From Rubrivivax gelatinosus IL144 (GTDB taxonomy: Bacteria; Pseudomonadota; Gammaproteobacteria; Burkholderiales; Burkholderiaceae_C), in NCBI RefSeq assembly GCF_000284255.1, contig NC_017075.1, positions 1,798,001-1,862,000 on the forward strand: 64,000 nt of DNA, written 5' to 3'. Below the pieces are notes generated by a model, which saw only the letters and a program-made list of their open reading frames with translations, was not told the origin of the DNA and ran no database searches. Shown one piece after another: positions 53,199 through 61,082 of the stretch (position 1 is the first letter of the stretch; every line of letters starts with the position of its first letter). Position numbers and translations under genes: made by a program.

Positions 53199-55937
53199 AT
53201 GAGACCTTCCCTCAACCCGTCGGCGCTGACCAAAGAGCGCTTGACCGAGCTCTTCGATTGCCTTGGTGTGCCCCCGCAGGGGCGGCAGCTTGTCCAGCGC
53301 GCGATGGTCGAGGCACCCGTACGCGATGTGTACAGCAGTGGCCGCAACGTCGTTTCGCACTTCCACAGCCGCAAGAACGGCACCTGGATCGGCACCGAGA
53401 GCCGGCACGTTGAGTTTCCTGCAGCGGTCGTCTACGAGAACGACGCCAAGACGCTGGCCTACTTTCCCCAGCCCTTCACACGGGTCATCGAGCACGTCGA
53501 ACCCGATAGCGGCGAGGTTCATACCCTGCGCTACACGCCGGACTTCTTGGTGCTGCGCGACGACGGCATCACCGTCGTTGAGTGCAAGCCCCATGCGACG
53601 CTCCTCAAGGAGTCAGCGAAACGCCCCTTCAAGTACCGGCTGGCAGACGACGGGAGCTGGTACTCGCCACTTTTCGAGGCTGTGTTCGGCGAACTGGGGT
53701 TGCAGTATCGCGTCATCTCGGACTTGGCCTTCTCGAAGGTCTGGGTCGAGAACTGCCTGCACTTGGCCGACTACTTGGGCGAAGCGGCGGAGCCGTGTCC
53801 AGATGAGGTCTTGACGCAGGTGCGCGCGCTGCTTGCTCAAGAGGGACGGATGACGCTGCATGAGCTAGTCAATGCCCCGTACAGCTTCTCTGCTGACCAC
53901 TTGCTCAAGGCCGTCGCCGACGGTGCTCTCGTCGCAAACCTGCAAGAAGAGCCTCTGTACGAGCCGCGCTGCGCCTGGCTCTATCGCGACGAGGTCTATC
54001 GAGACTTCGTGCTCTCGCAGCGGGATGTTCGCCGTCCCGGCAAGCCGAGCTTTGTCGTCGACATCGGACCAGGGGCCTTGTTCAGGTACAGCGGCGAGAC
54101 CTTGACCGTTGCCCTCGTCTCCGATGACCGGGTGGTCTTGAACAGACCGACCGGCGGGACGTTCGACGTCAGTCGAGAGTGGTTGCTCCGCGCCCTAGAA
54201 GGAGGTCAGGTGGAGTCGGTCGCAGGTGCAGACGGCGGACAACTGCGCTTCCACGACTACTCGGATGCGCAATTGGCGACGGCACTACATCGCAGGCGCC
54301 AGTTGGAGGGGGGAACATTTGGAGCGCTCCCCAGTGCGCGAACCATGAGCCGGCTGCGTGCTAAGGAGGCTGCTGCACGTGCTTCGGGAGGCAACGAGGA
54401 TCTTGCCCTGGTCCCGATGACCCATCTGCGTGGCAATCGCACGCCCCGACTGGATCCAGCCTTGGTGGAGATGATGAGGCAGGTCCACCAGAGTGAATGG
54501 AGAGACGCCTCGGCAAAGAACTATCGCGCGTGCCACAACGCGCTGGTGGCGCTGTGCGCCAGCAAGGGCTTGAAGGCGCCCTCGTATCCGACCTTCATCG
54601 GCTTCATCAAACGCGCGGGCAGCGACGCCGACGTTCGCATCCGGCAAAGCTCTCGGTATGCGTACCAGCAGCAAGCCTTTGTCGACTCGATCGAGTACGA
54701 GGCCCCGGTTCACGGTAGCCGGCCGCTGCAGTACGTCCACATCGACCACACGCAGGTCGACCTGGAGTGCCTCTCCTCGCGCACGGGCCGGCCTCTCGGC
54801 CGGCCTTGGTTGACCTTGGCTGTCTGCGCGACGACTCGCGAGATCGTCGGCCTGTACTTGACCTTCGAGCCGCCATCGTACCGCTCGGTAATGATGGTCA
54901 TTCGCGACATGGTCCGACGTCACGGGCGGATGCCCGAGTTCGTCGTTGTCGACAACGGGTCCGATCTGCGCAGCATGGCGTTCGCCGCGTTCCTGCAGAT
55001 GATGGGCACGCATCTGCGTGCGAGGCCAAAGGGCTCGCCGCGCCATGGCGCCGTGATGGAACGGCTCTTCGGCAAGGCCAACACCGAGTTCATTCACAAC
55101 CTGGCTGGCAACACCAAGGCGACGAGGCACGTCCGCATGGTCACCGGGAAGTCCTTGCCAGTCAACAACGCTGAGTGGACCCTGGAGAGTCTCTACTACG
55201 GACTCTGCTACTGGGCGTTCACGCACTACGCCGAAGCCGATCATCCCGCGCTGGCCGCGTCTCCGAAGCACACCTTCGAGCGTCTGCAGCGCGAGTGCGG
55301 GAGCCGCCCGCAGCGGCGGGTGCTGTTCAACCGCGACTTTCTGATCGCGACATGTCCGCCCGCGGATCGCGGTGGTGTCCGCATGGTCAACCGCCAGACC
55401 GGTGTGAAGGTGTTTGACCGGTTCTACTGGCACCAGGCTTTCCGCGATGCCGCTGTGGCGGACACCCAAGTGGATGTGCGGTACGACCCCTTCGACGCCA
55501 GCTCGGTGTACGTGCGTGTCAAGCAGCAGTGGGTTCAAGCACGCCATCGCGCACTGGCTCAGCTGCCGTCCATGTCTGAGGCGGCGTTCAAGACTGTCAG
55601 CGAAGAATACCGTCGTCGCTTCAAACCTTCGGTCAACCAAGAACACGATCTCCAGCGACTAGTCGAGTTCCTCTCGACGTTTACACCGGAGGGCGCCACC
55701 GCGGCGCACATGGAGCGACTTGCTCAGAGTGAGTCCTTGGTGGCGCAGTTCGGGGATGGCCCGATTACGCCGCCTGAGCGCGCGACTGGACCGCAGTACC
55801 TCGCCAGAGGGGCGGTGTCTGAGCCTTCGCTGAAGGCGCCCAAGTTCGCCGATCTCGGTACCAAGTCCGCCGACTCACAGCCTGATGCGGCCTCCGGGCA
55901 ATCTGAACCGCTTCTCGACGACTTTGACAGCTTTTGA
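53199..55937 (+). CDS. Tn7-like TnsA-TnsB fusion transposase
   Basis: The 912-residue protein joins two transposase activities. Residues about 60-200 form a TnsA-like nuclease: E72, D115 in YTPDF and E128-C-K130 (VVECKP), the PD-(D/E)xK set that cuts the 5' ends. Residues about 400-850 form a TnsB/Mu-type integrase: D516 (YVHIDHTQ), D585 (VVVDNGSDL) and E621 (HGAVMERLFG), with D-35-E spacing, followed by a Mu C-terminal beta-barrel. The tail DDFDSF resembles a TnsC-contacting end. TnsC and TniQ genes follow at once. Fusions of TnsA and TnsB are known in some Tn7-like groups. Both catalytic sets look complete, predicting cut-and-paste transposition. Confidence 0.9.
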   Translation: MRPSLNPSALTKERLTELFDCLGVPPQGRQLVQRAMVEAPVRDVYSSGRNVVSHFHSRKNGTWIGTESRHVEFPAAVVYENDAKTLAYFPQPFTRVIEHVEPDSGEVHTLRYTPDFLVLRDDGITVVECKPHATLLKESAKRPFKYRLADDGSWYSPLFEAVFGELGLQYRVISDLAFSKVWVENCLHLADYLGEAAEPCPDEVLTQVRALLAQEGRMTLHELVNAPYSFSADHLLKAVADGALVANLQEEPLYEPRCAWLYRDEVYRDFVLSQRDVRRPGKPSFVVDIGPGALFRYSGETLTVALVSDDRVVLNRPTGGTFDVSREWLLRALEGGQVESVAGADGGQLRFHDYSDAQLATALHRRRQLEGGTFGALPSARTMSRLRAKEAAARASGGNEDLALVPMTHLRGNRTPRLDPALVEMMRQVHQSEWRDASAKNYRACHNALVALCASKGLKAPSYPTFIGFIKRAGSDADVRIRQSSRYAYQQQAFVDSIEYEAPVHGSRPLQYVHIDHTQVDLECLSSRTGRPLGRPWLTLAVCATTREIVGLYLTFEPPSYRSVMMVIRDMVRRHGRMPEFVVVDNGSDLRSMAFAAFLQMMGTHLRARPKGSPRHGAVMERLFGKANTEFIHNLAGNTKATRHVRMVTGKSLPVNNAEWTLESLYYGLCYWAFTHYAEADHPALAASPKHTFERLQRECGSRPQRRVLFNRDFLIATCPPADRGGVRMVNRQTGVKVFDRFYWHQAFRDAAVADTQVDVRYDPFDASSVYVRVKQQWVQARHRALAQLPSMSEAAFKTVSEEYRRRFKPSVNQEHDLQRLVEFLSTFTPEGATAAHMERLAQSESLVAQFGDGPITPPERATGPQYLARGAVSEPSLKAPKFADLGTKSADSQPDAASGQSEPLLDDFDSF

Positions 55938-55954
55938 CTTTGAAGACCCGCGCT

Positions 55955-57010
55955 ATGCAAGTTTCCACTGATACCCCTACGCAGTCTCCTGGGATGCCTC
56001 ACGCAGAGCGCCGCGTGACGGCAGACCACGCCGTGACGGCGCTCTCGGCACATCGGGTTCGCCATCCGCGCATCACTGAACGCCTCAACGACTTGTCCGC
56101 CCTGATGTACCCGGTGAGCACTGACGACATCATCCTCGTTTGCGGGCCTTCCGGAGTCGGCAAATCGACGCTGTCCAGGTTCTTGGTCGAGGACGCGGTC
56201 AGAGGCTCCCAGGCGGCGATGAACCGGGATGCAGGTCTCGTTCCAGCCATCTACGTCGAGGCACCCAGCTCGGGGGAACGCGAGTTCAGTTGGGCGCTGC
56301 TGTACCAGAACATCCTCAGCCAACTCGAAGGTGAGTTGCCGATGCGCCGGCATGCCTACAGCGTAGATCCGGCAACGAACCGCCTGTCGATTCTTCCGGG
56401 CTTGAGCCCCAACAGCCTGGCGGCGCTTCGCACCGCTGTCGAGCGCGCGCTCCGCGATCGGGGCACCACCCATGTCGTCATCGACGAGGCTGCACACATC
56501 ATGCAGCACCAGAACACTCGGCGGCTGACGGCGAACATGAACACGCTGAAGTCCTTGTCCAACCGTTCCGGCGCGCAGTTCGTGCTGAGCAGTTCGTACG
56601 ACCTCTTCCAGATGATGAGCTTGTCCGGGCAGCTTGCGCGTCGAACCCAGGTCCTTCACTTCGATCGCTACCGCCAGGACAACGATTCGGACGTGCGCGC
56701 GTTCCGAAGCTGCGTCCAGTGGTTCGAGAAGCAGCTGCCCGAGCTGTTCGCCGGTCGGCTCTTGCCCTACAGCGAGGTCCTGCACGACAACGCCCTGGGC
56801 TGCATCGGGACGCTGCGAGACGTGCTCACTCGTGCTGCGCGCTTCATGGCCGCGAAGGGTGGCTGGTCGCCAGAGCTGCTCCGGCGGTGCTTGCTCACAG
56901 ACGCACAACACAAGCGGATCTTGGAGGAGATCCTCGAGGGCGAAGAAGCCATCAACCCCGGCATCTCTCATACCGCGATCCGGCCGCGCAGTCCGAAGAA
57001 GGCCGCTTGA
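55955..57010 (+). CDS. Tn7-like TnsC/TniB AAA+ ATPase
   Basis: The 351-residue ATPase has Walker A GPSGVGKST (64-72) and Walker B VVIDEAAH (174-181), plus the TniB-like stretch YVEAPSSGEREFSW. TnsC assembles on target DNA and couples the target selector to TnsAB. It starts 17 bases after the TnsAB stop (an upstream TTG is also in frame) and ends immediately before the TniQ ATG, so the three genes form one operon. Confidence 0.92.
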   Translation: MQVSTDTPTQSPGMPHAERRVTADHAVTALSAHRVRHPRITERLNDLSALMYPVSTDDIILVCGPSGVGKSTLSRFLVEDAVRGSQAAMNRDAGLVPAIYVEAPSSGEREFSWALLYQNILSQLEGELPMRRHAYSVDPATNRLSILPGLSPNSLAALRTAVERALRDRGTTHVVIDEAAHIMQHQNTRRLTANMNTLKSLSNRSGAQFVLSSSYDLFQMMSLSGQLARRTQVLHFDRYRQDNDSDVRAFRSCVQWFEKQLPELFAGRLLPYSEVLHDNALGCIGTLRDVLTRAARFMAAKGGWSPELLRRCLLTDAQHKRILEEILEGEEAINPGISHTAIRPRSPKKAA

Positions 57011-58357
57011 ATGATCACCCCGCTTCAAGTCTCGCCTCTACGCTCGAGCCTCCACGCGCTGGCGCCCATGGGGCTCGGCACCCCGGATGTCGAGAGCCTC
57101 GTGAGCTACTACTGCCGCCTGGCTGTCTCGCATGCCACGACGACCGATGAACTCGGGCGCTTCGTCGCCCAGGCAATGCGTCTCGAGTTGGCGCCCGAGT
57201 TTGACTGGCACGCTCGCCAGCTCTCCGGTCTGCGTGATGCGGCGATGAGCTGGTCGTCGGCCTTGTCGGCGCTAACCGGCGTCGCAGGTCTAGACGGACT
57301 GACGTTCTTGCCTTGGCGCGAGGTCATTGCGCAGAACGGACGCTCGCTTGTCGCGTCTGGGCAGTACTGCCCGCTGTGCTTTGCCGAGGACCTCCAGCAG
57401 GCTCGCAAACCGTACTTCCGCCTCGCGTGGGAGTCTTCGCAGTCGACTGTCTGTCACCGCCACGGTACGCAGTTGCGGCAGCAATGCCCGTCCTGTGCAA
57501 GGACGAACATTCGACATGCCGCTGCGGTGGTCGTGCCCGGCTGGTGTACGAAGTGCGGCGAGTTCCTGGGGCGCGCGATTGAAGATCCGATTCCGCAGGC
57601 AGACGTTGGCGCACTTTGGAAGGCTCGGCAGATCGCGCAGTTGGTGGCCGCACAGCATTCGCTGACGACGCAGCCTTGCCGAGCCTCGATGCTCCGAGCC
57701 GTAGAGCAGATCATGGCGGCTATGGACGGCGGCCAGGCCGCAGCGTTCGCGCGCCGCCATGGCTTGGGGAAGAGCACTGTGCACCACTGGCTCAAAGGCC
57801 CAGGTACACCGAAGCTCGACGTCAGTTTGAGCATCGCGCTCCACAGCGGATTGAGCCTGGTTCACTTGCTTACCGGAGACTTGAGCAACTGGACACCGCC
57901 AACGTGCAACGCCCAGCTTGCCCTGCCGCTCGAGCTGCCGGCCCGGCCGGATCGGGCACCGGCTCGGCAGCTGGATTGGGGTGACATCGAACAGCAGCTT
58001 CAAGCGATTCTTCAGCTGCCCGAGCCCATCCCAGTCCTGGAGGTGGCGCGTCGCCTGGATGTCGAAGCGCGCCAGTTGTACTTGCGCGCCAACCGCTTGA
58101 CTCGAGAGCTGGGCGCGCGCTGGGTCTCGTATGCGCGCTCCCGCCGGGACCTGCGCTTGGCCGTTATAGGTCCGCACCTGGAGGCCATTGCTCGCGATGT
58201 GCTGGCCGAAGGCAAGTCGCTGAATCGGCGCGAGGTAGCGAAGCGCATCTCGCCTGAGATGCTGGCCAGCGTCCCGAGACTTGACGCAGTCTTGAAGGAC
58301 GTGCAAGTGCGGATGCTGGCCGAGCAGGGGGCCTGCGGGTCGGGAACCGCCCATTGA
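57011..58357 (+). CDS. TniQ-family target-selection protein
   Basis: The 448-residue protein has a TniQ N-terminal region (about 10-185) with paired zinc ligands C120-x2-C123, C148/H151, C159-x2-C162 and C179-x2-C182. Helix-turn-helix-like segments follow (AFARRHGLGKSTVHHWLKG; EVARRLDVEARQLYLRANR). TniQ/TnsD proteins recognise the target or, in CRISPR-associated transposons, link to Cascade or Cas12k. Its length and DNA-binding-like C-terminus favour direct DNA recognition. Its ATG follows the TnsC stop with no gap. No second TniQ or TnsD is visible. Confidence 0.9.
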   Translation: MITPLQVSPLRSSLHALAPMGLGTPDVESLVSYYCRLAVSHATTTDELGRFVAQAMRLELAPEFDWHARQLSGLRDAAMSWSSALSALTGVAGLDGLTFLPWREVIAQNGRSLVASGQYCPLCFAEDLQQARKPYFRLAWESSQSTVCHRHGTQLRQQCPSCARTNIRHAAAVVVPGWCTKCGEFLGRAIEDPIPQADVGALWKARQIAQLVAAQHSLTTQPCRASMLRAVEQIMAAMDGGQAAAFARRHGLGKSTVHHWLKGPGTPKLDVSLSIALHSGLSLVHLLTGDLSNWTPPTCNAQLALPLELPARPDRAPARQLDWGDIEQQLQAILQLPEPIPVLEVARRLDVEARQLYLRANRLTRELGARWVSYARSRRDLRLAVIGPHLEAIARDVLAEGKSLNRREVAKRISPEMLASVPRLDAVLKDVQVRMLAEQGACGSGTAH

Positions 58358-59108
58358 CGCGGCCCGGTGCCGCCATGTCGCGTCATGGGGCTGTCGCGTG
58401 TCTATACGGTGAGTACCTCTGCGACTTACGACATCCTGCAACGCGAGAAGCTGCAGCGTCCTGGCAAGGCGTCCTCGGCGAGGGCGATGTCGACCTCCGG
58501 CGCGGCGCGCCGGAGGTCAGTGTAGGCAGCGAGAAATCTGTCCTTGGCGATCGCCTTCGGCGATGCTCCCTGGACATGTCCAACGACGCTGTGGGCTTGC
58601 CGCCCCGGTACCGTGCGCTCGGTCTCTGGCAATCTGGCAGCGAGCGGCACGTTCAAGCGAGCTACTGTGGAGAGCAGCTTTAACAGCTCGGCGGTTGTCC
58701 TTGATGAACCGCGCTGCATGAAGATCAAGGGGGCCAACCGTTGCGCTCTGCGGCAGCTACGTAGGTACCAGCACTTCGCCCGTCCCGGCGGAGAGGCTGG
58801 GCCTACCCGCAACGCGGCGCCGAGCAGCAACCAGGCCGGAGGCTACGGCCTCCGGCAAAGCGCCACGCTTCAACAGATGCTCCGGGTAGGCCATACAGCT
58901 CTAGATGCCCGAGGATGGATCTACAGGCGAGGCTGCTGTCGACGACTCGATCTCGAATCGTCCCGTGCCCTCGTTGCCCAGGCGCTACGCGCCTTTACGC
59001 GGGAATGTGCACGTTGCCAACCGGGCCCAAGCCGTGGGTTGACCCTTGGCCGGTCAGGAAGAAGACTGGCCTCGTCGAGGGAGGCGCTGCCTCTCAAGGA
59101 GGTGTCGG
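58358..59108. other. Gene-free region after tniQ
   Basis: I find no convincing gene in these 751 bases. A 27-bp perfect palindrome lies at 58492-58518 (separate entry). A minus-strand frame at 58426-58830 has one protein-like stretch (KDRFLAAYTDLRRAAPEVDI) but no recognisable family or start. The right-hand part may hold decayed genes and the promoter of the HAD gene. Confidence 0.5.
58492..58518. promoter_or_regulatory. 27-bp perfect palindrome downstream of tniQ
   Basis: GACCTCCGGCGCG is followed by a single G and its exact reverse complement CGCGCCGGAGGTC. Thirteen paired bases with a one-base centre make chance unlikely. It could be a dimer or tetramer binding site, a recombination-related site, or a short hairpin. 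No link to a protein is established. Confidence 0.45.
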
Positions 59109-59648
59109 TTGTCACAGGTGAAGCTCGTCAAGGGGGCAGATGAGCGTCTGCTCTACCTCGACTTCGATGGCGTTCTACATCACGAAGCGGTGATCTGTAC
59201 GCGCAAGCGGGGCATACACGTCTCTCCGAGCGAAGCTCCCGGCCGGGTGCTGTTTGAGTGGCTTCCGCTGCTCGAGGAGGCGATAGAGCCGTACCCCGCT
59301 CTGAGGCTTGTTCTGAGCACGAGTTGGTGTGTGCGTCCTGGGTACGGCAAGGCTCTGAAGCGCCTGCCGGCAGCGCTGAGGCCGCGCTTCCTCGGTGGAA
59401 CGTTCCACCGTCGTGTCCACGGCCTCGCGCAGGCGGACTTCCGCGCGACACCGCGCTGGGCTCAAATCTTTAACGACGTACAGCGTCGCCAGCCGGCCGG
59501 ATGGCTAGCGGTTGACGATGACGTCGCGGACTGGCCAGCGAGACTGCGCCGGCATCTCGTGGCTTGCGAAGGGGACACCGGGCTCTCGGCGCCGGCTGCT
59601 CTAGAAGAACTGAGAAGCAGGCTGAGTGGGTTGTTCGATTCCAGCTGA
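59109..59648 (+). CDS. HAD-domain protein
   Basis: The 179-residue protein starts at TTG with AAGGAGG six bases upstream, which decides the start. Motif I is LYLDFDGVLHH, and LVLSTSW (motif II) and WLAVDDDVADWP (motif IV) follow, so the phosphatase active site looks complete. Proteins of this HAD subgroup are frequent in genomic islands of beta- and gammaproteobacteria and are uncharacterised. It lies between the transposition genes and the AbrB-type gene, as possible element cargo. Confidence 0.85.
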   Translation: MSQVKLVKGADERLLYLDFDGVLHHEAVICTRKRGIHVSPSEAPGRVLFEWLPLLEEAIEPYPALRLVLSTSWCVRPGYGKALKRLPAALRPRFLGGTFHRRVHGLAQADFRATPRWAQIFNDVQRRQPAGWLAVDDDVADWPARLRRHLVACEGDTGLSAPAALEELRSRLSGLFDSS

Positions 59649-59770
59649 CCGCCGATCTCGAAGGAGGCTCGAGCGCGATGCATCTGGGCTTGGCACGCCA
59701 TCTTCTGCCAAGCACTACCTCTCTCGGGGGCGCAGTCCCGATGGCAGCGAGCGTATGTCTGGAGGGCAAG

Positions 59771-59998
59771 TTGTCAAAGATCACCACGGTTTCTACAAAG
59801 GGCCGCGTCAAAATTCCGCGGAAGGTGAGGAAGCGCCTCGGCTTGCGGCCGGGAGACAAAGTCTCGTGGGTTCTGCTTAGCGACGGGACACTAGTCGTCA
59901 GGCCGAAGACGCGGCGCCTGAGCGAGCTATCGGGTTTACTAAGAGGTGCACATCCAAGAGATGGGGCTCTCGCAGTCGAGGACATGAAGGTCCGATGA
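59771..59998 (+). CDS. AbrB/SpoVT-type DNA-binding protein (antitoxin-like)
   Basis: With the TTG start (GGAGG five bases upstream) the protein has 75 residues and begins with the swapped-hairpin AbrB motif: ITTVSTKGRVKIPRKVRKRLGLRPGDKV in segments. An acidic C-terminal tail (DGALAVEDMKVR) resembles toxin-binding tails of MazE/VapB antitoxins. No toxin gene follows; the next bases look like an IS3 orfA fragment, so a PIN-type toxin may have been lost. It may autoregulate. Confidence 0.75.
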   Translation: MSKITTVSTKGRVKIPRKVRKRLGLRPGDKVSWVLLSDGTLVVRPKTRRLSELSGLLRGAHPRDGALAVEDMKVR

Positions 59999-60068
59999 TG
60001 AAGATCGGATGCACTTCCGAGATGCTGCGGCGCTGGGTGCACCGCAGAGCCAGGCCATTTGGGAGGGC
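59998..60068 (+). pseudogene. Fragment resembling IS3-family OrfA
   Basis: The short frame MKIGCTSEMLRRWVHRRARP resembles the helix-turn-helix of IS3-family OrfA proteins (KIGCTPETLRxWVRQAERD). It starts at an ATG overlapping the AbrB-like stop and loses similarity after about 22 residues. It is probably the scar of an insertion that removed the gene following the antitoxin. Confidence 0.35.
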
Positions 60069-60077
60069 GTCACAGGT

Positions 60078-60968
60078 TCAGTCGGATGCCATAGAGGTCT
60101 TCGGAAGGTAAGGCAACACTTCCGGCCTGTTGAGCAGCGCAATCTGCTGGGCCTCCGGAGGTGCCTCTTGTCCAGCAAGCAGTCCCAGCCGTTTGAGCGT
60201 GTAGAACAGCAGCGCTTGTCTGCAGTCGAGGGTGACTCGTCCGTTCGTCATACCGTAGTCCAACTCGATGACGCGCTGGGCCGCAACGGACAAAGCTGGG
60301 TTGGGGCCGAGCAGCAAGCTGACCTTGCGATGCCACGCCTCGTCCTTGTCGCCGGCGACAGCAGTCTCATCGGTAGCTCGTGCTTCGATGATGCGTGCAA
60401 TTACGAAGTCGAGGTACTGCTCTCGACGGTGGCAGTGGGCCCGGACGTGCCAGCGAAAGCCGTCGAACGCAATCGCATGCGGAGACAGGTGTCGTTCCAC
60501 GGGCTCCATTGATGACATTGACTGGTAGCTGACTTGAACCTGCTTTCCCTCACGTATGGCCGCCAGCAGCGGGAGCAGAACCTCGGCGGGGACTTGACGA
60601 CCAGGGCTGGCTGTCAAGCCTGTCGAGGGGGTCCAACCGATAAACGTCAGCTCGGGCTGGAGTACCCCGGCAGCCTGAGCCAGCAGTTCGTTGAGGAACC
60701 GCTGAGGGGTGTTGCTTGGGTAGAGGGGCTTGAACCGCTCCCCCGCCAGGTAGACCCGCGCGCTGCGGTCGTACACGGCATTGTCCGGAGCGAGTTCCAC
60801 ATATCTGGCGATGTCGAGCGACGCCTGTGGCACCGAGATGCCGAAGAACGTGGTTAGGTCGCTACGGTTGATGCGACCATCCCAGCGCAAGCGGACGTCG
60901 ATGAACTCCAGCCGACGTTCCTGCCCCCACCGACTGGTGGTCTTGGGCTGCTTGGGCGATTGAGTCAT
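60078..60968 (-). CDS. WYL-domain transcriptional regulator, BrxR/CapW-like
   Basis: The 296-residue protein has an N-terminal winged helix (about 15-60) with the pattern of BrxR/CapW repressors: GRINRSDLTTFFGISVPQAS then LDIARYVELAPDNAVYD. A WYL-type ligand domain follows (about 125-215; VSYQSM, RWHVRAHCHRREQYLDFVIARI) and a C-terminal extension. Such regulators repress phage-defence operons and are relieved by ligand binding to the WYL domain. It is divergent from the giant ATPase gene, with an inverted-repeat operator between them. The ATG at 60968 was chosen; the upstream ATG at 61037 would put the operator inside the gene. Confidence 0.88.
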   Translation of the reverse strand: MTQSPKQPKTTSRWGQERRLEFIDVRLRWDGRINRSDLTTFFGISVPQASLDIARYVELAPDNAVYDRSARVYLAGERFKPLYPSNTPQRFLNELLAQAAGVLQPELTFIGWTPSTGLTASPGRQVPAEVLLPLLAAIREGKQVQVSYQSMSSMEPVERHLSPHAIAFDGFRWHVRAHCHRREQYLDFVIARIIEARATDETAVAGDKDEAWHRKVSLLLGPNPALSVAAQRVIELDYGMTNGRVTLDCRQALLFYTLKRLGLLAGQEAPPEAQQIALLNRPEVLPYLPKTSMASD

Positions 60969-61008
60969 CTTGTGCGTGCTCGGCCGGGCGGGGCTGTCCG
61001 AACAGCCA

Positions 61009-61035
61009 GTATGCGTATAGAAAAAATACCCATAC
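61009..61035. promoter_or_regulatory. Inverted-repeat operator between the WYL regulator and the ATPase gene
   Basis: GTATGCGTAT (61009-61018) and ATACCCATAC (61026-61035) are inverted repeats with one mismatch and a 7-base AT-rich spacer. A further half-site GCATAC is at 61041-61046. TACAAT (61033-61038) resembles a -10 box for the ATPase gene, so binding here would block that promoter and probably autoregulate the WYL gene. Confidence 0.65.
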
Positions 61036-61082
61036 AATAAGCATACGGTCTCTCAAACAAGAAGGCAAGTCAAAGGGTGGCG

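Noticed and set aside
53199..58357. CRISPR-associated transposon hypothesis
   Set aside because: TnsAB fusion and TniQ fit, but no cas gene, no direct-repeat array and no short guide-like repeats were found in the window; cargo to the right of 64000 is unseen.
58426..58830. Minus-strand ORF after tniQ with a protein-like stretch
   Set aside because: Only about 30 residues look protein-like, part of it is the 27-bp palindrome, and no family, start signal or partner supports it.
61038..61082. Upstream start of the WYL regulator at 61037
   Set aside because: It would place the inverted-repeat operator inside the coding region; the ATG at 60968 gives the family N-terminus.
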